Part shown: positions 17,012 to 25,243 of the stretch, in pieces
How the letters are laid out: each line of letters opens with the position of its first letter
Position numbering within the stretch: position 1 is the first letter of the stretch
Origin: Vicinamibacteria bacterium
GTDB taxonomy: Bacteria; Acidobacteriota; Vicinamibacteria; Vicinamibacterales; JAENWD01
DNA length: 40,513 bases
Direction of reading: 5' to 3'
NCBI GenBank assembly: GCA_016650245.1
Contig: JAENWD010000297.1
Coordinates: forward strand, 1 to 40,513
Program-made: the position numbers and the translations under genes
The notes under the pieces: model-generated
Databases searched by the model: none
Seen by the model: only the letters and a program-made list of their open reading frames with translations
Told to the model about the DNA's origin: nothing

Positions 17012-18999
17012 TGACTCGCGCCATGGTCCGCCTCCACGTCACCTCCGCCGGCAACGAGTTCATGGTCCACATCGCGGGCCTGTTCGCCGAAGGACTTGTG
17101 GCCGAGGGCGTGGAGTGCACAGTCGTCGTCGACGGGCTTCCTCTCGACGACCGTGATGCGGGAGCCGTGTCGGTCGTGGTCGCGCCCCACGAGTACTTCC
17201 CGCTGCATTTCCTGCGCACGCGGCCAACCATCGAGTTGGAACCCACGCTTGCCTGGGTGGCCGTGCTCAACGTCGAGCAGCCGGGCAGCCAGTGGTTCGA
17301 GGTCGCGTGGCAGTTTGCGCGACGGGCACGACACGTCTTCGACATCAGCCCGGCGGGCGTCGCCGAGTTCCAGCGGCGTGGTGTCGCGGCCGTCCACACT
17401 CCGCTTGGATACACGCCGTCGCTCGAGGCCTCGGCTCTGCTGCCCACGGTCGACCGCCCGGTCGACGTGCTGTTCCTGGGCCACGCGTCCACGCGCCGAA
17501 ACGCGTTCTTCGCACGGCACGCCGACTTTTTCAGCGCCTTCAACTGCCACATCGTCGTCACCGAAGTGGATCGGCCGCGGCTGGCGGCCACGCCGGGGTA
17601 TCGGTCTGGCGACGCGCGAGTAGGCCTTGTCGCCTCCAGTCGCATCGTCTTGTGCGTCCACTCGACGGACCGTCCGTACTTCGAGCAGCATCGTGCGATG
17701 CTGGCGCTCGCCAACCGGTGCCTGCTCGTCACTGAGTCGAGCCGTTACACCGAGCCGCTCGAAGAGGGCGTGCAATTCGCGTCGGCGGGGCTCGACGATC
17801 TGCCAGCACTCTGCCGCCGCTACCTTGTCGACCCGGCCGCGCTCGAGACGGTCGCCTCGGCGGGCCGCGCGCTCGCGATCACGCGCATGCACCTTCGCCA
17901 GAGTTGCGCGGTGATGCTCGACGCGCTGCGACCACCCACGCCATCGGCCCACTCCGGCGATGCCGATGCGCTCGCGCGGGACGCGGTCCGTGCCAGGCTG
18001 GCCCAAAGCCGTGCCCGTCTGGCAGCCGGGGACACGCCGTGGACGACGGTGGCCAATGCGGCGTTCGCCTCGACGCCGCCGCCCGCGTTGACGGTGCTCG
18101 TCACGCTCTTCAACTACCGCCAGTACGTGACTCGGTGCCTCGAAAGCGTGATGGCGGCGACCCCGCCCGCGGGAGGCCTCGAGATCGTCGTCGTCGACGA
18201 CGGGTCGTCAGACGGCGGGGCCGACCTGGTCGAGAGCCTGATGGAATCGGCGTCGGCGCCGATGCTGCTGGTACGCAAGGCGCTCAACTCGGGGCTGGCC
18301 GATGCCCGCAACGTGGGCCTCACGCTGGCGCGAGGACGACAGGTGTTCGTGCTCGATGCCGACAACTGGATCTACCCGGCCTGCCTGGCCGTGTTGCAGG
18401 CGGCACTCGACCAGGGCGAGCTGGCCGCGACCTATGGGCACATCGCCCGCATCGACGATGAGACGGGCGAGGGGCTCGACCTGGTCTCGTCGCTCGACTG
18501 GAGCCCACGTCGGTTGCTGGAAGGGCCGTACATCGACGCGATGGCGTTGCTCGACAGGCAGGCGGTGCTCGAGGTCGGCGGCTACTCCACCGAGCTCATC
18601 CGCTATGGCTGGTTCGGCTGGGAGGACTACGACCTGTGGTTGAAGCTCGCGCAGGCCGGCAAGGCGTGCCGCCTGGTACCCCGCATCCTCGCAGGGTATC
18701 GCGACCACGACGCGTCGATGCTAAGGCGCACGAACCGCAGTTCAGAAAGCCTGGCGCGCTACTTCAAAACGAAGTTCGCCGCGTTGCTGAGCCAGCATCC
18801 GGGACTCGAGACACACTTTGCCTTCCACGCCGGCGATGAAGAGTGGATGTCGGCAGAGCAGGCCGAGATCCGGCGCGTGCGGGAGCACGCCATCGCGCTC
18901 GAACGCCAACTCGCCGACGTCTACACGTCGAAAAGCTGGAAGGTGACCGGGCCGCTGCGTGCCGCGCTGAACTGGTTGGGAAAGAAGGACCGTACGTAG
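17011..18999 (+). CDS. Fusion of a GT1/CgeB-like domain with a GT2 glycosyltransferase
   Basis: A 662-residue protein. The first ~310 residues resemble the CgeB/GT1-like group: PVDVLFLGHASTRRNAFFAR followed by SRIVLCVHSTDRPYFEQHRA and a late CLLVTESSRYTEPLEEGV segment. From about residue 350 a GT2 domain follows: LTVLVTLFNYRQYVTRCLES, IVVVDDGSSDGG near 393, NSGLADARNVGLTLARG, VFVLDADNWIYP, and GWEDYDLWLKLAQAG. The end carries SKSWKVTGPLRAALNWLG, the motif shared with the GT2 at 13632. The ATG at 17011 overlaps the previous stop; GTG 17008 is an alternative. The TAG stop lies inside an inverted-repeat element. Substrates are unknown. Confidence 0.85.
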   Translation: MTRAMVRLHVTSAGNEFMVHIAGLFAEGLVAEGVECTVVVDGLPLDDRDAGAVSVVVAPHEYFPLHFLRTRPTIELEPTLAWVAVLNVEQPGSQWFEVAWQFARRARHVFDISPAGVAEFQRRGVAAVHTPLGYTPSLEASALLPTVDRPVDVLFLGHASTRRNAFFARHADFFSAFNCHIVVTEVDRPRLAATPGYRSGDARVGLVASSRIVLCVHSTDRPYFEQHRAMLALANRCLLVTESSRYTEPLEEGVQFASAGLDDLPALCRRYLVDPAALETVASAGRALAITRMHLRQSCAVMLDALRPPTPSAHSGDADALARDAVRARLAQSRARLAAGDTPWTTVANAAFASTPPPALTVLVTLFNYRQYVTRCLESVMAATPPAGGLEIVVVDDGSSDGGADLVESLMESASAPMLLVRKALNSGLADARNVGLTLARGRQVFVLDADNWIYPACLAVLQAALDQGELAATYGHIARIDDETGEGLDLVSSLDWSPRRLLEGPYIDAMALLDRQAVLEVGGYSTELIRYGWFGWEDYDLWLKLAQAGKACRLVPRILAGYRDHDASMLRRTNRSSESLARYFKTKFAALLSQHPGLETHFAFHAGDEEWMSAEQAEIRRVREHAIALERQLADVYTSKSWKVTGPLRAALNWLGKKDRT

Positions 19000-19060
19000 G
19001 CCCGAACTTCAGTTCGGGCGCAGCGACCCGCACGCCGGAACTAAAGTTCCGGCCTACGTA
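18993..19060. repeat. 68-bp double-hairpin inverted element closing two convergent genes
   Basis: The outer arms TACGTAGGC (18993-19001) and GCCTACGTA (19052-19060) are perfect inverted repeats. Inside are two 8-bp hairpins with 4-nt loops: GCCCGAAC/GTTCGGGC (19000-19019) and GCCGGAAC/GTTCCGGC (19034-19053). Both arms supply the codons ACG TAG, so the plus-strand glycosyltransferase and the minus-strand rlmB each end in Thr-stop within the element. It resembles a REP/BIME-like mobile repeat and could stop transcription in both directions. Confidence 0.85.
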
Positions 19061-19773
19061 CCGCCTCGCCGCTGCCTGGCGGCCTCGAACAGCACCACGC
19101 CAGCGGCCACCGAGACGTTGAGGCTGTCGACGTGACCTGCCATGGGAATTGACACCAGGAAGTCGCACGATTCGCGCACGAGGCGGCGCATCCCATTGCC
19201 TTCAGCCCCAAGCACGATGGCCGAAGGCGCGGTCCAGTCGATGGACTCGTAGGACTGCGCTGCGTCCCCGGCCAGACCGACCACCCAGACATGCAGCTGC
19301 TTGAGCTCGTCGATCGCGCGCGCGATGTTGACGACGTCGGCGACCTTCACGTGCGAGACGGCGCCGGCCGACGCCTTCGCCGCCACCGTGTCGAGCGCGG
19401 CAGCGCGGCGCGTCTGCCGGACGACGCCGTGCGCGCCGGACCCGTCCACGCTGCGCAGGATCGCGCCGACGTTGTGCGGGTCCTCGATGCCATCGAGCAC
19501 CACGAGCAGCGCAGGGCCGTCGGCGCCTTGCACGAGATCGCCGACGCTGTAGTCCCGTGCGGCACTCACCTCGGCCACCACGCCCTGGTGCACGCCGTCG
19601 CGACTGCGCCGGTCGAGTTCGCCGGTCTCGACGCGTTCCACCGGAACGCTGTGTTGGGAGGCCAGCCCCATCAGGCGCTGCAGGCGCTGGTCGTCTCGGC
19701 GCCCGACGAGCAGGCGCTTCACGCGGCCCGCCTTCAGCGCCTCGGCGACGGGGTTCACGCCGTAGACGATCAT
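19054..19773 (-). CDS. rlmB: 23S rRNA (guanosine-2'-O-)-methyltransferase RlmB/TrmH family
   Basis: A 239-residue SPOUT methyltransferase, close to E. coli RlmB (243). It begins IVYGVNPVAEALKAGRVKRL, the substrate-binding L30e-like domain, and has the SPOUT motifs LDGIEDPHNVGAILR (motif 1), IVLGAEGNGMRRLV (motif 2) and IPMAGHVDSLNVSVAAGVVL (motif 3, in the trefoil knot). It 2'-O-methylates a guanosine in 23S rRNA, or possibly a related RNA target. The ATG at 19773 overlaps the gltX stop (ATGA), so it is the last gene of the maeB-to-rlmB run. Its TAG stop lies in the inverted element shared with the convergent glycosyltransferase. Confidence 0.93.
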   Translation of the reverse strand: MIVYGVNPVAEALKAGRVKRLLVGRRDDQRLQRLMGLASQHSVPVERVETGELDRRSRDGVHQGVVAEVSAARDYSVGDLVQGADGPALLVVLDGIEDPHNVGAILRSVDGSGAHGVVRQTRRAAALDTVAAKASAGAVSHVKVADVVNIARAIDELKQLHVWVVGLAGDAAQSYESIDWTAPSAIVLGAEGNGMRRLVRESCDFLVSIPMAGHVDSLNVSVAAGVVLFEAARQRRGGT

Positions 19774-21266
19774 CCCAGTGCCTCGACAAACGCCTGGGCC
19801 CGCGCCCGGCACCCGGTGATGGGCGCCAGGCCGCTATCGGCGCCAAGCGCGGCGCCGGTGTCGATCGCCGGCACCAGCAGATCGAGTTCGGGGCCCTCGT
19901 TGTGACCGGTCAGCACGATGCGGATGGGGTGAAACAGCGCCTTGCCCTTCTGCCCCGTCGTCTCGCGCACGCGCTGTGCGGCCGCACGAAACTGCTCGCG
20001 GTCGGTGAGCGGAGGCGCGGACGCTAAGTCTTCCGCCAGCGCGCGAGCCACGTTACGCGCGCCGTCGGCCAGCAACTCCGCCCGGACGCCCTCGCGGGCC
20101 AGTGCCTCGATCGCGTCGTACGTGAAGACCAGCGCCAGCCGGGCAGGTACCTGATCCAGGCGATCCACCGCGGCGGTGGCCATGGGCAGGATGGCCGTCA
20201 GCCAGGCGCGCGCCGCCTCGCTGAGCGTGTTCGCCAGACCGGCCTCGCGCAGATAAGGGAGCGACAGCGCGCAGAGCCGCTCGCGATCCGCGATCTTCAG
20301 GTAGTGGCGGTTCACCCAGGCGAGTTTCTCGACGTCGAAGACGCCGGCGCTGTGGCTGACGCCCTCGAGCGAGAACCGGCGCGCCAGTTCCTCGAGCGGC
20401 AGCAACTCGTCGCCGCCGCCGGGCGACCACCCCACCAGCGCGAGGTAGTTCACCAGCGCTTCCGGCAGGTAGCCGCGATTGCGAAACTCGACCACCGAGG
20501 TCGCGCCGTGACGCTTCGACAGCGGCGCGTGATCCGGCCCCAGCACCAGCGACAGGTGCGCGAACACCGGCGGCGTCCAGCCGAATGCCTCGTACAACAG
20601 CACCTGTCGGGGCGTGTTGGGAATGTGGTCCTCGCCTCGCACGACGGTGGTCACCCCCATCAGCCCGTCGTCGATGACGACTGCGAAGTTGTATGCCGGA
20701 TGCCCGTCGGAGCGCAGCAGGACGGGGTCTCCGATCACGTCCGTGCTGATGGTGATCGAGCCGCGGACGACGTCGGCGAAGGTCACGTCGCGATGCGCGG
20801 GCACGCGGAAGCGGACGACGGCTGGCTCGCCGGCATCGAGGCGGAGGCGAACGGCTTCCGGACCGAGCGACCGGCACCGCCCGGCGTAGCGCGGCGGTTG
20901 GCCCGCCGCACGCGCCGCCTGCCGATCGGCCTCGAGCTGCTCGGTCGAGCAGAAGCACCGATACGCGTGGCCGCTGGCCAGCAGACGATCGGCGTGCGCG
21001 CGGTACAGGTCGAGCCGCTCGGACTGGCGGTACGGGCCGACATCGCCGCCGGCATCCGGCCCCTCGTCCCAGTCGAGTCCCAGCCACCGCAGGTCCTCGA
21101 GAATGCCTCGCTCGGACTCGTGCGTCGAGCGCTCGCGATCGGTGTCTTCGATTCGCAGGATGAGGGTGCCGCCGCGATTGCGCGCGAGCAGCCAGTTGAA
21201 CAGCGCCGTGCGGGCATTTCCGACGTGCAACTGGCCCGTAGGGCTTGGAGCGAAACGCAGGCGCAC
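19770..21266 (-). CDS. gltX: Glutamate--tRNA ligase
   Basis: A 498-residue class Ic aminoacyl-tRNA synthetase charging tRNA-Glu with glutamate. The start RLRFAPSPTGQLHVGNARTA contains the HIGH-type motif HVGN, followed by LILRIEDTDRERST, the zinc-finger-like CFCSTEQLEADR segment, YNFAVVIDDGLMGVTTVVRG, and the KMSKS-type loop PLSKRHGATSV. The C-terminal anticodon-binding region ends near TGHNEGPELDLLVPAID. Length is normal for GluRS. GTG start at 21266 with AGGA just upstream. The 6-bp gap to ispF and the overlap with rlmB indicate one transcript. Whether it is discriminating (Glu only) cannot be judged. Confidence 0.96.
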   Translation of the reverse strand: MRLRFAPSPTGQLHVGNARTALFNWLLARNRGGTLILRIEDTDRERSTHESERGILEDLRWLGLDWDEGPDAGGDVGPYRQSERLDLYRAHADRLLASGHAYRCFCSTEQLEADRQAARAAGQPPRYAGRCRSLGPEAVRLRLDAGEPAVVRFRVPAHRDVTFADVVRGSITISTDVIGDPVLLRSDGHPAYNFAVVIDDGLMGVTTVVRGEDHIPNTPRQVLLYEAFGWTPPVFAHLSLVLGPDHAPLSKRHGATSVVEFRNRGYLPEALVNYLALVGWSPGGGDELLPLEELARRFSLEGVSHSAGVFDVEKLAWVNRHYLKIADRERLCALSLPYLREAGLANTLSEAARAWLTAILPMATAAVDRLDQVPARLALVFTYDAIEALAREGVRAELLADGARNVARALAEDLASAPPLTDREQFRAAAQRVRETTGQKGKALFHPIRIVLTGHNEGPELDLLVPAIDTGAALGADSGLAPITGCRARAQAFVEALG

Positions 21267-21272
21267 GTCCTG

Positions 21273-21749
21273 CTACCCTCTCCGCAGCAGCGCCACGGCG
21301 TGAACGGCGATGGCCTCGGCCCGTCCCACCTCGCCCATGCCTTCATTGGTCTTGCCCTTCACGCTCACGGCGCCTGCCTCCACGCCCAGCGCGCCGGCCA
21401 GCCGTGCCCGGATGCGATCCACATGTGGCGCCAGCGTCGGCCGCTCGGCGATCACCACCGCGTCGACGTTCTCGATGCGGTAGCCGGCCTCATGGATGAT
21501 GCCGACGGCCCGCACGAGCAGCGCGAGGCTGTTGGCGCCCTTGTATTGCGGGTCGGTATCTGGAAAATGCCGGCCGATGTCGCCCAGCGCCGCGGCGCCG
21601 AGGATGGCATCGGTGATCGCGTGGCACAGCGCGTCGCCGTCGGAGTGCCCCTTGAGACCCGCCGAATGCGGCACGACCTCGCCGCCGAGGATCAACTGAC
21701 GTCCTTCAACGAGGCGGTGCGAATCGTAGCCAATGCCGATGCGGACCAT
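21273..21749 (-). CDS. ispF: 2-C-methyl-D-erythritol 2,4-cyclodiphosphate synthase
   Basis: A 158-residue enzyme of the MEP isoprenoid pathway, converting CDP-ME 2-phosphate to MEcPP with release of CMP. It begins VRIGIGYDSHRLVEGRQLIL, with the zinc ligands in the D-x-H motif, then GLKGHSDGDALCHAITDAIL, DIGRHFPDTD, and near the end GKTNEGMGEVGRAEAIAVHA. Length is typical of trimeric IspF. I chose the ATG at 21749, where homology starts and 2 bp after the ispD stop. Its pairing with ispD makes two consecutive-type steps of the pathway co-expressed. Confidence 0.96.
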   Translation of the reverse strand: MVRIGIGYDSHRLVEGRQLILGGEVVPHSAGLKGHSDGDALCHAITDAILGAAALGDIGRHFPDTDPQYKGANSLALLVRAVGIIHEAGYRIENVDAVVIAERPTLAPHVDRIRARLAGALGVEAGAVSVKGKTNEGMGEVGRAEAIAVHAVALLRRG

Positions 21750-21751
21750 GT

Positions 21752-22495
21752 TCAGAGCGCCTCGCCTCGCTCGAGCAGCAAACCTCGCGCAAAGGCGAGG
21801 TCGGTGGCGGTGGTGATCTTGATGTTGCGCGGGTCGCCTGGCACCAGCAGCACGGTGCATCCGGCCTGTTCGGCAAGCGCGGCCTCGTCGGTGCCTTCAG
21901 CGCCCTGCGCGCCGAGCTCGAGGACACGCGCAAGGACGTCGCGCCGGAATCCCTGCGGAGTCTGCGCCAGGAAGATCGTCTCACGGGGCAGCGTGCGTTT
22001 CACCGCCGGCACCGACTTGGGCCGGACGGCTGGCAGCGGCTCGCCAAACTCGGCCCCCACCCACGACGTCTCGGTGACCTCGGCCAGCTTCACCGTGTCG
22101 CGCGCCGGCAAGGCTGCAATCGCCGCCCCGGCCTGCGCCGCGGCCTCGATCACGCGTTCAATGGTCGCCAGGTCGACAAAGGGCCTCGCCGCATCGTGAA
22201 TCAGCACGACCTCGGCGTCGGCCGACACCGCATTGGCGGCGTTGGCCACCGAGTCCTGGCGTCGGACACCCCCTTCGACGACGCGTATGCGTGGGTCGCG
22301 AAGGTAGACGGGCGGACGGGCGAGGTGCGCGGCGGGCAACGCGACGATGACCTGTCTGATGAGGGGCGAGGCCAGAAGCGCCCTGACGCTGCGCTCGAGC
22401 AGCGACCGGCCGCCCAGCTCGAGAAATTGCTTGGGCACCGCCGTGCCAAGGCGCGTGCCCTGTCCGCCGGCGGCCACCACGGCCACGACATGCAT
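21752..22495 (-). CDS. ispD: 2-C-methyl-D-erythritol 4-phosphate cytidylyltransferase
   Basis: A 247-residue cytidylyltransferase that joins MEP and CTP to CDP-ME in the MEP pathway. The N-terminal VVAAGGQGTRLGTAVPKQFL is the CTP-binding A-A-G-x-G-x-R...P-K-Q motif; LIHDAARPFV and FLAQTPQGFRRDVL are also diagnostic, and GDPRNIKITTATDL closes the fold. The ATG at 22495 has AGG 5 nt upstream and is preferred over the adjacent GTG at 22498. It stands between a B3/B4-domain gene and ispF in the minus-strand housekeeping run. Confidence 0.96.
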   Translation of the reverse strand: MHVVAVVAAGGQGTRLGTAVPKQFLELGGRSLLERSVRALLASPLIRQVIVALPAAHLARPPVYLRDPRIRVVEGGVRRQDSVANAANAVSADAEVVLIHDAARPFVDLATIERVIEAAAQAGAAIAALPARDTVKLAEVTETSWVGAEFGEPLPAVRPKSVPAVKRTLPRETIFLAQTPQGFRRDVLARVLELGAQGAEGTDEAALAEQAGCTVLLVPGDPRNIKITTATDLAFARGLLLERGEAL

Positions 22496-22507
22496 CACCG
22501 CCTGAAA

Positions 22508-23143
22508 TTATATTACGGCGCGCAGCGTCTGCCGACCGCCGGCGAACTGGATCAGGCGCTGCGCCGTGACATCGAGCACCCAGGCCAGCCGTCCCTGTGT
22601 GGTTTGGGCTGGGGCAAAGACGACCGCCAGGACGGCAGCGGTCGCCTCGGTGACCATCGTGCGCGCCGAATCCGACGTCGGGTTGCCAAACGGACCTGCC
22701 TGGTCGGCCAGCGTGAGGCGATCGGCAACATTGACGACGTCTTTGCGAATGCCGGGATAGCTCTCGCCCTCATGGCCTATCCGCAGGACGACCGGCGGCT
22801 GAAGCGCCGAGACGTCATAGAGACCGTACGGCAACTGGAACTCGAGCGAGCACCAGTTACAGATGTCCACCAGCGTGTTGATGCGTGGCAGGCGGTCACC
22901 CTTGCGCACGCGCCGCAGCAGTGCCTCCGAGGACGGACGCGTCTTGGTAGGGTCCAGGCCGATGCGCCGGTACATGGCGCGAACGGCCTGGCTCTCCTCG
23001 GGCGGATGGGCGCGGACGGCCGCCTCGGCCGCCGCCAGCGGCGGATCGAGGCGCGCATCGGCAGAGGCGTTGGCCGTCTGCTCGATGACGAGCGCGCCGA
23101 GCCGGACGATGGCGGCCAGCCCGGGCGCTACGACAATGTCCAA
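22508..23143 (-). CDS. B3/B4 tRNA-binding-domain protein
   Basis: A 211-residue protein made essentially of the B3/B4 fold otherwise found in the beta subunit of phenylalanyl-tRNA synthetase. Recognisable stretches are AMYRRIGLDPTKTRPSSEAL, INTLVDICNWCSLEFQLPYG and GPFGNPTSDSARTMVT. Stand-alone members are often assumed to act in tRNA quality control, for example clearing mischarged tRNA, but this is not established for this protein. It lies 4 bp after the bactofilin gene and 12 bp before ispD, so it is probably co-transcribed. Confidence 0.8.
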   Translation of the reverse strand: MDIVVAPGLAAIVRLGALVIEQTANASADARLDPPLAAAEAAVRAHPPEESQAVRAMYRRIGLDPTKTRPSSEALLRRVRKGDRLPRINTLVDICNWCSLEFQLPYGLYDVSALQPPVVLRIGHEGESYPGIRKDVVNVADRLTLADQAGPFGNPTSDSARTMVTEATAAVLAVVFAPAQTTQGRLAWVLDVTAQRLIQFAGGRQTLRAVI

Positions 23144-23147
23144 GGTG

Positions 23148-23471
23148 TCAGGCCTTGTCGCCTTTCTTCGGCATCTCGATCGTGCCGTTGAACGTGGCGC
23201 CTTCAGCCATGGCCACCTTCGGCGAGGTCAAGCCGCCCTCCATGACCCCTCCGGCGCGCAACTCGAACTTCTCGCGCGCCGTCACGTTGCCTTTCACCGT
23301 GCCGAGCACGATGACGACCTTGGCGACGACCTCCGCGTCGAGCGTGGCATTGGCCCCGACGGTGAGCACGTGCTCCGGCAGGCTGACTTTCCCTTCGACG
23401 CGGCCTTCCAGCGTCAGGTCTTCGCCGCCACTGAGGTCACCCTTGACGATCAACGACTGTCCCATGTTCAT
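23148..23471 (-). CDS. Bactofilin (polymer-forming cytoskeletal protein)
   Basis: A 107-residue DUF583/bactofilin protein. Regular beta-helix-like turns are visible: SLIVKGDLSGGEDLTLEGRV, then EGKVSLPEHVLTVGANATLD, AKVVIVLGTVKGNVTAREKF and TSPKVAMAEGATFNGTIEMP. Bactofilins polymerise without nucleotide and scaffold cell-shape or envelope proteins. I took the ATG at 23471 because GGGAG sits 6 nt upstream and homology begins there; ATG 23465 is also possible. Its start overlaps the stop of a small possible gene (ATGA), and the next gene follows after 4 bp. Confidence 0.88.
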   Translation of the reverse strand: MNMGQSLIVKGDLSGGEDLTLEGRVEGKVSLPEHVLTVGANATLDAEVVAKVVIVLGTVKGNVTAREKFELRAGGVMEGGLTSPKVAMAEGATFNGTIEMPKKGDKA

Positions 23472-23653
23472 GCTGTGCTCCCGGGGGGGCGGCCCGACGC
23501 CGCACCCCACCCGCCGTGGTTTCGGTCGATAGGGGCATTCGCTTTACGATTCCAGGCCTCGAGATCGCTCTCCAGCCACCCAAAGCAGGCGTCGAAGACC
23601 TGCCTGTCGAATGCGGCCCCGTCCGTCGGCGTCGCCACCGTTGGCCGCTCCAA
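23468..23653 (-). CDS. Possible small protein of 61 residues (unrecognised)
   Basis: This TTG-started frame fills the gap between the malic-enzyme gene and bactofilin. Its TGA overlaps the bactofilin ATG (ATGA), an arrangement used by true neighbours in this run, and codon third positions are mostly G/C. The middle, FDRQVFDACFGWLESDLEAW, looks protein-like, but the tail is low-complexity G/P/S. I do not recognise a family. It may be a coupled small gene, a remnant, or only leader sequence. Confidence 0.3.
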   Translation of the reverse strand: MERPTVATPTDGAAFDRQVFDACFGWLESDLEAWNRKANAPIDRNHGGWGAASGRPPGSTA

Positions 23654-23671
23654 GTTCCGCCGGCACCGGCC

Positions 23672-24967
23672 CTACGGTGACACCGTCCCCTGCGCGCGCT
23701 CGTGCCGGAGCCGACGTTTGAGTTCGCGTGGGTACTCGTCGAGATCGACGGTCAGCCCTGCCACGTTGCTCTCTGTGGCCGCCGTCGCGACCGCAGTGGC
23801 GACCTGTACCACGACACGCGGGTCGAACGGCTTGGGAATGAGGTAGTGCGCACCGAACTGCAGAGACTCTGACGGGTAGAGCGCCCGCAATTCCGCTGGC
23901 GTCGTGTCGTGCGCGAGCGCGCTGATCGCGCGCGTCGCGGCGAGAAGCATCGCGTCATTGATGACGGACGCCCGCGTGTCGAGAGCGCCCCGAAAGATGC
24001 CCGGAAAGCCCAGGAGATTGTTGACCTGGTTCGGATGGTCCGATCGACCGGTGGCCACGAGGGCATCGGGGCGCGCGCGTCGGACGTCGTCGTACGGAAT
24101 GTCCGGGTCCGGATTGGCCAGACCAAAGACGATGGGATGGCGCGCCATCACCTGCAACGCACCAGCGGGCACGCTGTTGGCTACCGACAGTCCCAGGAAC
24201 ACGTCGGCGTCCACCAGGGCGTCTGCAGCCGTTCGTGCCGACGAAAGGCGGGCGAACTTTCGCTTGTACGGGTTCATTCCAGCCTCGCGCTCGGCGTAGA
24301 TCACTCCATGCGAATCGCACATCAGCAGGTGTGTCGGTGCCAGGCCGAGCCGGATGAGATGCTCTGCGCAGGCGATTGCGCTGGCGCCGGCGCCGTTGAC
24401 GACGACGCGAATCGCGCGGATGTCCTTCTGGACGACCTCCAAGGCGTTCAACAGCGCGGCACCAACGATGACGGCAGTTCCGTGCTGATCGTCGTGGAAC
24501 ACGGGGATCTTCAGCAATTCCCGAAGCGTACGCTCGATCTCGAAACACTCCGGTGCCTTGATGTCTTCGAGATTGATGCCGCCGAATGTGGGCTCGAGCA
24601 TCGCGCACACCGCAATGACGTCCTGCGTGTGCACCGCAGCCAGCTCGATGTCGAACGCATCGATGTCGGCAAAACGCTTGAAGAGGAGGGCTTTGCCCTC
24701 CATGACGGGTTTGGCTGCGGCCGGGCCGATGTTTCCGAGCCCAAGTACCGCCGTGCCGTTTGTGACCACTGCGACAAGATTCGACCGCCCGGTGTAGCGG
24801 AACGCGGCCGCGGGGTCGTCGCGAATCGCCAGGCACGGCGCCGCGACGCCCGGGCTGTAGGCGAGACTGAGATCCTCCTGCGTTTCGCAGGGCTTCGTGA
24901 TCGCGATCGCCAGCTTCCCGGCTGGAGTCGCCTCATGGTACGCGAGGGCTTTGGCAATCAGTGGCAT
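23672..24967 (-). CDS. Malic enzyme, short form without phosphotransacetylase domain
   Basis: A 431-residue NAD(P)-dependent malic enzyme, oxidatively decarboxylating malate to pyruvate with NAD(P)H formation. Active-site landmarks: [15 protein letters not shown] (catalytic Tyr about 37), [16 protein letters not shown] (catalytic Lys about 92), [20 protein letters not shown] and [20 protein letters not shown] (divalent-metal ligands), then the Rossmann nucleotide fold [18 protein letters not shown]. It corresponds to the N-terminal part of MaeB and lacks the phosphotransacetylase-like domain of the long form. It heads the minus-strand run and is divergent from arsR across an AT-rich intergenic region. 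Cofactor preference is not clear. Confidence 0.93.
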   Translation of the reverse strand: MPLIAKALAYHEATPAGKLAIAITKPCETQEDLSLAYSPGVAAPCLAIRDDPAAAFRYTGRSNLVAVVTNGTAVLGLGNIGPAAAKPVMEGKALLFKRFADIDAFDIELAAVHTQDVIAVCAMLEPTFGGINLEDIKAPECFEIERTLRELLKIPVFHDDQHGTAVIVGAALLNALEVVQKDIRAIRVVVNGAGASAIACAEHLIRLGLAPTHLLMCDSHGVIYAEREAGMNPYKRKFARLSSARTAADALVDADVFLGLSVANSVPAGALQVMARHPIVFGLANPDPDIPYDDVRRARPDALVATGRSDHPNQVNNLLGFPGIFRGALDTRASVINDAMLLAATRAISALAHDTTPAELRALYPSESLQFGAHYLIPKPFDPRVVVQVATAVATAATESNVAGLTVDLDEYPRELKRRLRHERAQGTVSP

Positions 24968-25035
24968 CTCATTACTCGCTGTTCTGGTGGTTGATCGTGC
25001 CGGGGCCGCGCGCTACAGAGATCAGGAAGGCCTGA

Positions 25036-25075
25036 GATATTACCTAAACAATACAAATATATTAATATACGTATG
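25036..25075. promoter_or_regulatory. AT-rich island A upstream of the malic enzyme gene
   Basis: A 40-bp AT-rich block in otherwise GC-rich DNA, containing the palindrome ATACGTAT (25067-25074). It lies 69-108 bp before the malic-enzyme ATG on the opposite strand and about 170 bp before arsR. It matches the other three islands only loosely. It may hold the promoter for the malic-enzyme run or an ArsR operator. The rest of 24968-25243 contains no gene I can support. Confidence 0.45.
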
Positions 25076-25163
25076 CTGTCCTTTCGCCGAGAGCAGGACT
25101 TGCTGCGAGTGACTGAGGCGCGCGGACGGCCTGATGGCGAGCGACTCACACCGGCGCAGGGAT

Positions 25164-25192
25164 GTTGAATATTTCTATATAGTAACGTAATG
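25164..25192 (+). promoter_or_regulatory. AT-rich island B: probable arsR promoter and operator
   Basis: It contains TTTCTATATAGTAA (25172-25185), identical at 13 of 14 bases to the sequence at 26605-26618 before the membrane-complex operon. TATAGT (25178-25183) can serve as a -10 box; no good -35 is visible, as is usual for activated or repressor-overlapped promoters. ArsR-family regulators commonly bind AT-rich dyads over their own promoter, so autoregulation is plausible. Confidence 0.5.
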
Positions 25193-25243
25193 TGGTCGCC
25201 TCGCGGTCTTCAGCGTCGGCCTGAGACGCGCGGTGATGAACCG

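Noticed and set aside
18993-19060. Insertion sequence with terminal inverted repeats
   Set aside because: Only 68 bp with no coding capacity; a REP/BIME-like repeat fits better.
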